DNA of 64,000 bases from NCBI RefSeq assembly GCF_000497045.1, contig NW_015961981.1:560401-624400 (forward strand), written 5' to 3'. The notes under the pieces were generated by a model. It saw only the letters and a list, made by a program, of their open reading frames with translations, searched no databases and was not told where the DNA came from. Below, one piece after another: positions 8,886 to 15,883 of the stretch. This stretch comes from Kalmanozyma brasiliensis GHG001. Lineage: Eukaryota; Basidiomycota; Ustilaginomycetes; Ustilaginales. Positions within the stretch are counted from its first letter, which is position 1. Each line of letters begins with the position of its first letter. Made by a program: the position numbers and the translations under genes.

Positions 8886-9440
8886 TCAGGCCTGCCTCTT
8901 CGCTTCCTTGGCGGCCTGCCTCTTCACTTCCTTAGCAACCTCCCTCCGAAGAGACCTGCGCTTGCAATCCCAGCCGCACCAACCGTGCTGCTCCTTTCGC
9001 GCCAGCCATTCGACCTGAGGGTCCAGCTCGACAATCAATTTGCGCAGCTGATGCGCATAGCATTGCAGGCTACTGATCGAGGAAGCCATGTATTCCGCCA
9101 TGTCCTTGCACGAATCGCCGTCGTCCTCCCAGCACTCCTCGAAGTCTTTGACCTTCTCGTCCACTTTGCGGATCAAGAACATGGTGAGCCGGCGGAGCTC
9201 GGCGTCGGTAATTTCGGGCTCGGTGTTTGTGGGAGCGCCGACGTCTGCCGTCGATGCAGCGGATGGCTCGGAAGCAGCGTGGTTGAAAGCGGCAGGAGTG
9301 GAAGGCGTCGGAGTGGTGGCCTCGTTGCTAGGGAGAACATCGCTCATAGTGTCGTCGCTCATAGAGGTGTCGAGCGCGAGCTGAGCAGCACCACCGCTGA
9401 CGTTGGACACGCTGTCAGGTTGCTTGTTGGAAGAGGACAT
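8886..9440 (-). CDS. Orphan array member 4, small helical protein
   Basis: 184 residues. The open frame extends upstream to 9647, but the ATG at 9440 (MSSSNKQPDSVSNVS) aligns with member 3 and the conserved CAAGATG context, while the upstream part overlaps the conserved promoter block. The core is EITDAELRRLTMFLIRKVDEKV (76-97), then AHQLRKLIVELDPQV (129-143), and C-x3-C (155-159, CGWDC). The C-terminus is basic, unlike the acidic tail of member 3, and carries two copies of an eight-residue unit AKE(V/A)KRQA. No signal peptide or domain known to me. Confidence 0.72.
   Translation of the reverse strand: MSSSNKQPDSVSNVSGGAAQLALDTSMSDDTMSDVLPSNEATTPTPSTPAAFNHAASEPSAASTADVGAPTNTEPEITDAELRRLTMFLIRKVDEKVKDFEECWEDDGDSCKDMAEYMASSISSLQCYAHQLRKLIVELDPQVEWLARKEQHGWCGWDCKRRSLRREVAKEVKRQAAKEAKRQA
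8889..8936. repeat. 24-bp tandem repeat, two copies, in member 4
   Basis: Units at 8889-8912 and 8913-8936 differ at two positions (GCTTCCTTGGC versus ACTTCCTTAGC). They code for the repeated basic octapeptide at the C-terminus of member 4. Confidence 0.8.
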
Positions 9441-9627
9441 CTTGATGCAACGTCCGTGAATGTGTGAGGATGAGAGGCAAGTGAAGGGATGGAAGAAGGG
9501 AGCGAAACGGGCTGAGCAAACCTTTTTTACTGCGTCCCCTTGCGTCGCCACAATTTTTTTTCGCGTCAGTCGAACTTCATTGAAGCGCAGCAGGCTCAGT
9601 TTCCTGATGCATTCCATGCACGCCACT

Positions 9628-9644
9628 GGTCCCACCGGCACGTG
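9628..9644 (-). promoter_or_regulatory. Array upstream box, copy 4
   Basis: GGTCCCACCGGCACGTG, 188 bp upstream of the member 4 ATG; a perfect E-box joined to GTCCCACC. Confidence 0.65.
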
Positions 9645-9874
9645 CACACCACTCGAAAGAAGCTCATAACGCGAAGAGTCCTAGGCACGCACCACAGCGC
9701 TAGCAGATGTGCCTCAGTCAGGAGCGAGAAAGCTGCGCTCTTATCGAGGCCTTGATAGGGTAGAAAAATTGGAGATTGACATCATGTTGTGTACGAGAAG
9801 GAGACATGAGGAGGGCGAAAGAAGAGAGGAAACGTCGATGCTACGCTGGACTCCGACATGGCGTCGCTATGCGC

Positions 9875-10609
9875 CTAGAACTTGGTCGGTGTGCTGCGCG
9901 TTGACTGACGTCGCCGCTTACCAGTGAATTCGCCTTCGAAATCCACTTCCCACTCGCCTTGCAAAGGTGCTGCCAGCTCCGAGACCAGCTCGGCGATCAG
10001 TTCGCCCAGAACCAGCCCTTCATTATACAACTCGTAGAGGTGGTCCAATAGGAGCTCTGCCTCGTCTTTCGGGTCGAGATCAAAATCACAGTATTTCTCA
10101 GCCTTGCAGACTCTGTAGTCGACCTCATTGAGGAACTTCACGGTCCGCTTGAGGATCTTGGCGATGTCCGGAGAGTAGTGCTGCTTCGAAGCTGCTTTGT
10201 GGTTTGTGTCGGTAGCAACAGATCGAGACTCTCCGACGTGGAGAGCTGCGGAGCCGCTTTCGGCAAAAGCTTGCTGTTGAGGTGCATCGGCTTGAGGTGC
10301 TAGACTAGCTGCATCGGTGACGATTGCAGCACGAGGATCGTCCTGAGCTGAAACGTCGTCCGTGGCAGTTGCGGCCTGAGAGACGGGACTGACGATGGGA
10401 AGAGGGGGCTGTTCAGATTTCTCAGCTTCGTGTGTCGAGCCTTCTTCGTCTTTGAAGTCCGTGACGATTGGATCGCCAGAAGCGGCAGGAGGCCTTGACA
10501 TTGCATCGGCCTCGGCGCAAGGACCAGCTTGAACGGCGATGGACGTCGTGGCAGAACGCTTCTTCTTCTTCTTCCAAGAATCTCTCAGCTTGGCGAAGAT
10601 GAAGGACAT
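9875..10609 (-). CDS. Orphan array member 5, divergent
   Basis: 244 residues, start at 10609. It differs from members 1-4 at the N-terminus: a short hydrophobic-basic start MSFIFAKLRDSWKKKKKR, then about 120 disordered residues. The core is recognisable by layout: DIAKILKRTVKFLNEVDYRV (148-167), an acidic stretch, then EAELLLDHLYELYNEG and LVLGELIAELVSEL (199-212), matching the LR-LI-E-L-D-P position of the other members. The cysteine pair is missing; a basic tail (GKRRRQSTR) takes its place. The same strand, spacing and a related upstream box support membership. Function unknown. Confidence 0.65.
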   Translation of the reverse strand: MSFIFAKLRDSWKKKKKRSATTSIAVQAGPCAEADAMSRPPAASGDPIVTDFKDEEGSTHEAEKSEQPPLPIVSPVSQAATATDDVSAQDDPRAAIVTDAASLAPQADAPQQQAFAESGSAALHVGESRSVATDTNHKAASKQHYSPDIAKILKRTVKFLNEVDYRVCKAEKYCDFDLDPKDEAELLLDHLYELYNEGLVLGELIAELVSELAAPLQGEWEVDFEGEFTGKRRRQSTRSTPTKF

Positions 10610-10814
10610 GAGGAAGGGGCGAAGAGGACCGTGGAGCTACTAGCGCGCAAAGGCAAGGTCAATGAATGGAGGCATGAAAGTCGGGAGAGGAAGATTTTCT
10701 TCCTGTTTTAAGGCCCACCGACTGGAGTCGCCACGCGCTCGAATTTTGGTCTCGCCGCTCAGCGATGAACTCAGCCGACGCTGCCTCACTCCGGGCAATC
10801 ACGTTTGCTGCACA

Positions 10815-10828
10815 GTCCCACCGAGACG
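10815..10828 (-). promoter_or_regulatory. Array upstream box, copy 5 (no E-box)
   Basis: GTCCCACCGAGACG, 206 bp upstream of the member 5 ATG. The GTCCCACC half is kept and CACGTG is lost. Confidence 0.45.
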
Positions 10829-10977
10829 CTTCTCATACAGCTCGTCGTCGTTCAAGGGATTCAGGCAGAAAATGAGGATTGCAACGTGAACAAGAAGGAA
10901 AAGGTGTGCAAGCGTCGTCGTGGAGATCCTCTCGATTTGATATTGAAGACCGTCAAAAGGACTGACGCGGTCATTCG

Positions 10978-11442
10978 TCAAGCGTTTGAGTCGACTCGGC
11001 TGCTTGACCGGTGCTCTTCGTAGACAGCGTCTAAGGAGCGGACAATTTCAGCCCGATACTCTTCGAAACAGCAATGAAGCTCATCCAAGTTGCTTCGAAG
11101 GGCATCGCATCGATTCCTGAACATCTCTTTGAAGTTTGGATCGCCGGCGTTGAGCTCCGCCATATGTTCTTGCGTCCAATCCTCCAGCTCCTTGCTTACT
11201 CGTTCGAATGCGACCATCATTGGTGCGAGAACCTCGAGTTGTCGAATGTTCTTGACAAAAGTAGTCTTGAGAGCTGCGAAAAGATCGGAATCGGAGATGT
11301 CGAGCTGGCTGAAGTTGGCAAGAGCCTCCTCTTCCAGAGCTCTGATCTGGTCCCGAGCCGCGACAGCACCGAGCGAGACAGCAGCGATGCCGGACTGCAG
11401 CTCAGCTAGCTGTTCGAAAGCCTCCTCGCTTGTGAAGGACAT
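10978..11442 (-). CDS. Orphan array member 6, helical protein, distant
   Basis: 154 residues from the ATG at 11442 (MSFTSEEAFEQL); the frame is open to 11553, but the extra part is leader-like. Almost entirely helical: EEAFEQLAELQSG, a middle block FAALKTTFVKNIRQLEVLAP, and a C-terminal block RCDALRSNLDELHCCFEEYRAE. It has only weak resemblance to the array core and no cysteine pair in the usual place (it has CC within a helix). It is counted as an array member for its position, strand, spacing and upstream box, so membership by descent is uncertain. No signal peptide or recognised domain. Confidence 0.6.
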   Translation of the reverse strand: MSFTSEEAFEQLAELQSGIAAVSLGAVAARDQIRALEEEALANFSQLDISDSDLFAALKTTFVKNIRQLEVLAPMMVAFERVSKELEDWTQEHMAELNAGDPNFKEMFRNRCDALRSNLDELHCCFEEYRAEIVRSLDAVYEEHRSSSRVDSNA

Positions 11443-11644
11443 TGTACCGGACAGTGTGTTGCAAGAGGTTAGTGGGATTGTGCTGCGAAAGGTGCGGGAG
11501 ATAATGTGATTGTGTTGCGTTAGATGCGAGAGGAGATGAGATGGAGGAAACAAGGAAGGTGGGAGGGAAGTGAGTGGGCGTTCTTATCCGGTCCCGCAGT
11601 CGCGCGCGTAGCTACGCGCCTCGTGTAGCTCCCGACTCAGCCAC

Positions 11645-11657
11645 GTCCCCACCAACG
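11645..11657 (-). promoter_or_regulatory. Array upstream box, copy 6 (no E-box)
   Basis: GTCCCCACCAACG, 203 bp upstream of the member 6 ATG, at the same distance as the better copies but with an extra C and no CACGTG. Confidence 0.35.
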
Positions 11658-11923
11658 CTTCTTCTCCATATCGTCACACTGAGCCCTGTCACATCCGAAG
11701 CTCGGTTACAATCTCATGATGTGGAAAACAGATAGTACGATTACTGCTCAGCTCCGTCCGAGATGTCAAAAGCACAAGTCGACCTCGTAGCGTCAAGACG
11801 CTTTCCAGAATCAATAGGAAAGTCACTTCAATTGAGGGCACATCGGCACCTGAGACGATCTGTGATGATGACCAGGTCAAAATGCCGCGTCGTTTGGTCA
11901 TGCCGAAAGCACGAGCGCCATCC

Positions 11924-12568
11924 TCACTCTTCCGATCCTTTTCCAGGAGTGGAATCGAGCTGCAGGAGGAACTCCTCAAGCTCGTAAGCCTCGTTGCGGA
12001 AGCGCATAAGCTCGCTGGAGATGCTGTAATACAGCATCTGACCCTCATTTCTGTCCTTCAACATCTCGACGAAGCTGAGATGGGAATCGTAGGCCATGGT
12101 AGAGCCGTCGATGCGATTGGCCAGTCGCTGAGCGAGCATGTAGAACTCTGTTCTCTTGGGATTCTCGCACTTGGCACATGAGAGAGTGCTGGAGGCTGAA
12201 TCGATGGGCTGGCCGTCCCGATTGACGTCAAGTTCCTCGATCACCTTGAGAAGGATGCGTGCCTCAGCCTGGAGTCCGAACATGACCGTCTGCATGTGCT
12301 TTGCCGAGTCCCAGCTGTCGGAGTTGAGTTGACATTGCATGATCGCACGGTGCTCCTGATTCTGGATGCTGTAGATGAAGTCTTTCGTAAGGCGAACAAG
12401 TCCATCGCCGATGAGAGGTGTGCATTTGTGAAGCGAAGGCTTCTCGGCTACGCTGGCCGTTTGATGCTCGGTGGCAGTGGCTTCGGTCTGAGTGACGCCG
12501 GCGTTCGACTCGGAAGTCTGACTCGACTGGATTTTGGGGCTGGCGGTAGGCTCGACAGAGGAGGACAT
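11924..12568 (-). CDS. Orphan array member 7, two-core protein
   Basis: 214 residues from the ATG at 12568, again MSSS after CAAG; the open frame to 12697 is leader. It appears to contain two cores. The first is GLVRLTKDFIYSIQNQEH (57-73), then ARILLKVIEELDV (103-115) and a CAKC pair (131-134). The second is EFYMLAQRLANRIDGS (141-156), then SSELMRFRNEAYELEEFLLQLD (184-205) without a cysteine pair. First gene of the array in the direction of transcription. The leader (GATGGAGGAAGGGG and on) resembles that of member 4, but the E-box copy is not evident. Function unknown. Confidence 0.68.
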   Translation of the reverse strand: MSSSVEPTASPKIQSSQTSESNAGVTQTEATATEHQTASVAEKPSLHKCTPLIGDGLVRLTKDFIYSIQNQEHRAIMQCQLNSDSWDSAKHMQTVMFGLQAEARILLKVIEELDVNRDGQPIDSASSTLSCAKCENPKRTEFYMLAQRLANRIDGSTMAYDSHLSFVEMLKDRNEGQMLYYSISSELMRFRNEAYELEEFLLQLDSTPGKGSEE

Positions 12569-12884
12569 CTTGATGTCAGAGGAGACGGCAAGTCGTCTGA
12601 AATTTGCAGAGAGGTGACGGTGAGAAGATGGAGGAAGGGGAAGGACGCGGGAGAATGGCTGAGCGTTCTGTTTTGGAGTTCCCCACCGTCCCGCCACAAA
12701 ATCGGTGTGTCTTCATAGTCACATTTTGCTGCAAGGTCACACTCGCTACGATCACATCTGCCGAGAAGCACAAGTTCGAGAGTTGCTCTCCGTCTCGTAC
12801 ACAAAAGTCTGCACGTTATGCTCAATGATATGACAATACGGACGTGGAATTGAGCGAAGGACCTACAAATAAAGGCGAATAGGG

Positions 12885-15299
12885 TCACAGCCATTCCCAT
12901 GCGTGCCAACAATCTCGACGGGGACGCTTGCTCGGCATGAAAGGCTTCCTGAAGACGACCATTTGGTACTTGATCTTCTGTGGTCCTTGCGTCGTGTGAA
13001 CATGATGAGGTTGCACTTTTGTTTGGCCTTTGGCGTTCGCCGCAGTCGATGCCGAAGCTGGAGTAGAGTTGCCGGTCGATTTGGTTGACACTCGCTTCCC
13101 TGCTTTCTTGACGGCTTGCTGAGGGTGGGCAAAGGCTTTGGTTGCGGGAGCGGTTGTCGTCAGAGTCGATGTGGCATTGAAGCCCTTCTTGACCGGCTTG
13201 GCATCGGTCCCAGTGGTCGAGGCAGGCAAGGCGCCAGGCTCGCTCAGGCTGATCTCGTTGGTCTTCCTTCGTTTGCCGCCACCAGGATGCAGGTCGTTTT
13301 GGAGAGTCGCCTTCAGCGGGGCTGGTGCAGCTGGATAGTTTGCTTTTCCGGAACGGATGGCACCGCCCAGGCTCTTGGCGGTCGTGACACCTGTTGTTGT
13401 TGACGTCGCACCACTGCTAGTCTCTTTGGATCTTCCTGCATCAACGGTGTTGGTCGGACCAGGAACCTTGAAAGAGAGCTTGAAGGCGTCGTCGGAACCA
13501 GAACCGAAAGGAGAATTTTTATTGATGCTCGTCCCTGCCTGTTGGTGCCGAGATGCATTGGCCTTCATCTTTGCAAGGACGCCCTCGGACTTTTGCAGGA
13601 ACTCGCGCCTCAGCTCTTCAGCCGTGGGACCCTTGCTCTTCGGCTTTGTGTCGCTTGCAGGGCTCGTGCCGGTGTCGGGAAAAGAGTAGCTGAATTTGCC
13701 TGGTTTGAGCGGAGAGCCGGCTAGGCCGAGACCGACAGATGACGTAGTGGTTGTGGCGGAGGGTCTGGGTGGCGTGGGGACGGATGGCACAATCCTGACT
13801 TTTTGCCAGGCCGCAGACGACTTCGGAGGAGGAGCGAGGGTGACGCCAATCCCGGACCAGCTGGTAGGACCTACTTTGCCTGCACCAGTGCTGTTCTGTG
13901 ACGACGTCGAGCTTGCACCGTTGTCACCTCCTGCCACCTTGTCCTGTTCCTTTTCGCCGCGACTCACACCGTCGGGCGCTGCGACTGAGGCACCGGTCTT
14001 CTTGACCTTCTTCTTCTTCTTTTTCTTGATCGGCTTCGTCTCGGCTTGCTGTGCTCGTCGAGCTCGTTCTGCCAGCATAATTTCCTCCATCGTGCCGCCA
14101 TAGTCACCGTACACGTCATCATCGTCGAAGCCTAGGTCGATAAGATCGCTGTCGTATGGGTCTTCGCCGAGGGCAGTGAGGCTGTAGTCGTCCGCGTCCC
14201 GAGGACCACGGTATCCGCCGTAGGGATGGTTGTCGCCGCGATCCAAGCCAAAGATGTAGTTGCCATCCTCGTCGTAGTAGTCCCAGTATTCGGGAGGGAT
14301 GTCCAGTCCCCATTGATACCTTTTCTCCTGCTCGTAGTCGCGGATACCCTGCATGACAGCTTCGTTGCTCTGCAGCTCCCGCATGATGGCCTGGAACGAA
14401 GTGTCGTCCTGGCGATACTGCGAGCTTCCATCATTTCCCATGTCGTGCCCTACCTTCGGCTCGGCTTTTTTGGCAGCATCAGCCTTGCTCTTGCCGGAAA
14501 CGGCGTCATGCTTGCTTGACGGCATCTTGGCTGCTCCAGAAGGAGTTTGAGACGGAGCCGTCGAACTGGCCTTGACTGCGTCGCCGATTGCTTTCTTCGC
14601 GTTGCTCACCTTCTTGCTGGTTCGCGGAGCTGGAGTCTTTCGCACTCCGTTAGCATCATAGTCCGCGGCCTGGTATAGAGTGGTCCAGCCGTTGGCGTCC
14701 GTCTGACCCGTCACAGGTGGACCTACGGGAGGACCATATCGCATCGTAACTCCATACCCGCCCGCATCTGAATAGACGCTGCTCGGTGTAGCAAACGCGC
14801 TCGGGTGCTTCTGCGTGACAACGGGCCAGTCGGCCCCAATCAGGGAGGTGAGCATAAAGTCGCCCCACTCGGCCATCGCCTTCAATCTTCCCGGAATATC
14901 GTCGTCGAACTTGACCAACTCTTGGCGAAAGCGCCGGGCTTGGTAGGCGGTGAAGCGCGTCGAGCTGCGTGTGTAGTCGGTGGCCTGACGCGGGGTGAGC
15001 GAGTAGATGGGGAGGCTCGTGTGCTTGGTGGCGAGCGGCGACAGGGCTTCCTCGACCGACTGCTCGGCTCGACATGCGCGGAGCTGCTGTTGAGCGAAGG
15101 CTTCGGCATTCTGGCGCTTGATGGTGGCGATTTGCGCGGCGTACGCTGCGTGACCGGTCGGGTCGAGCGCGGGATCGGCTGCAGTTGCCGGTCCCGGTGC
15201 AGGAGGGCTGATTCCGAACAGCGCCGCCATTAAGTTCGTGAATAGCTCCATCGATCCTGGCTCGCCCCCCAGTGGCTTTGTGCCGGGTGGCAGACTCAT
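12885..15299 (-). CDS. Large low-complexity protein, unknown
   Basis: 804 residues, start chosen at the ATG at 15299 (MSLPPGTKPL), the first that opens protein-like composition. The N-terminal third looks folded: helical QNAEAFAQQQLRACRAEQSVEEAL, then a segment with RFRQELVKFDDDIPGRLKAMAEWGDFML. A middle region is acidic and aromatic (PPEYWDYYDEDGNYIFGLDRG and DSDLIDLGFDDDDVYGDYGG), followed by a lysine run KPIKKKKKKKVKK that could act as a nuclear or nucleolar signal. The C-terminal half is S/T/G/A/P-rich and disordered. I do not recognise a domain. Acidic-then-basic composition is common in chromatin or nucleolar proteins, but that is inference only. Confidence 0.65.
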   Translation of the reverse strand: MSLPPGTKPLGGEPGSMELFTNLMAALFGISPPAPGPATAADPALDPTGHAAYAAQIATIKRQNAEAFAQQQLRACRAEQSVEEALSPLATKHTSLPIYSLTPRQATDYTRSSTRFTAYQARRFRQELVKFDDDIPGRLKAMAEWGDFMLTSLIGADWPVVTQKHPSAFATPSSVYSDAGGYGVTMRYGPPVGPPVTGQTDANGWTTLYQAADYDANGVRKTPAPRTSKKVSNAKKAIGDAVKASSTAPSQTPSGAAKMPSSKHDAVSGKSKADAAKKAEPKVGHDMGNDGSSQYRQDDTSFQAIMRELQSNEAVMQGIRDYEQEKRYQWGLDIPPEYWDYYDEDGNYIFGLDRGDNHPYGGYRGPRDADDYSLTALGEDPYDSDLIDLGFDDDDVYGDYGGTMEEIMLAERARRAQQAETKPIKKKKKKKVKKTGASVAAPDGVSRGEKEQDKVAGGDNGASSTSSQNSTGAGKVGPTSWSGIGVTLAPPPKSSAAWQKVRIVPSVPTPPRPSATTTTSSVGLGLAGSPLKPGKFSYSFPDTGTSPASDTKPKSKGPTAEELRREFLQKSEGVLAKMKANASRHQQAGTSINKNSPFGSGSDDAFKLSFKVPGPTNTVDAGRSKETSSGATSTTTGVTTAKSLGGAIRSGKANYPAAPAPLKATLQNDLHPGGGKRRKTNEISLSEPGALPASTTGTDAKPVKKGFNATSTLTTTAPATKAFAHPQQAVKKAGKRVSTKSTGNSTPASASTAANAKGQTKVQPHHVHTTQGPQKIKYQMVVFRKPFMPSKRPRRDCWHAWEWL

Positions 15300-15883
15300 A
15301 GTAGGAGCGCAGAGATGTGAGGCGTCGTGCCGAGATTGGAAAGAGCGATGCTGTGGCCGATTGGATGAAGGGGGAAAGGAAAGTATGAAGATAGGGAGAG
15401 GCGTAGTAGCGAAGGTGATGGCCACGAGAAGGGACTAAGGAGAGTCGCGAGTGTCTCTCCAGCTCGAGGAAGGGAGGGAAGATGCAAGAAAAGCAACAAA
15501 GGGGCCTTAAATAGCGCGCATAGCAACCCAACCTTGATTTGATGAACAATGGCCAAAACTCAGCCGTCCGCAGGTGGGTTTATGCATGGCGACCGACAAC
15601 AATCCCATTTTCCACTTTTTGAAGTCACATTGCAGGCTGCAAGCTGCGCTCGGGACCCTTTGACAGGACGCCTCTCCTTTGTCCTCGATTGGGCCAGAGC
15701 ACGGACCCCTTGAGCAAGCAATAGAGCCTGTGAGGCCCGCGCGCACTTCCTCTTGAGAAAGACGCCAGCTGACCTTCCCACTTTTCCGATCAGTCGAATA
15801 CGCTGGGTGTGCACGTACCGACCAAGAACGTCGTATGATAGCATCGCATTTCCATTCGGACGACCGTCCTGACAATCGCTGTG
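15300..15883. other. Intergenic region, unknown gene promoter / NOC4 3' end
   Basis: About 580 bp. Holds the promoter and leader of the unknown gene to the left and the NOC4 3' flank. An ACAAAGGGG at 15495-15503 is one base off the pheromone response element. No RNA gene seen. Confidence 0.4.

Noticed and set aside
5897..12568. Array genes as secreted effectors of a plant pathogen
   Set aside because: None begins with a hydrophobic signal peptide; the MSSS starts followed by disordered polar residues argue against classical secretion.
15495..15503. Second pheromone response element
   Set aside because: ACAAAGGGG differs from the consensus at the last base; I keep it as a weak match only.
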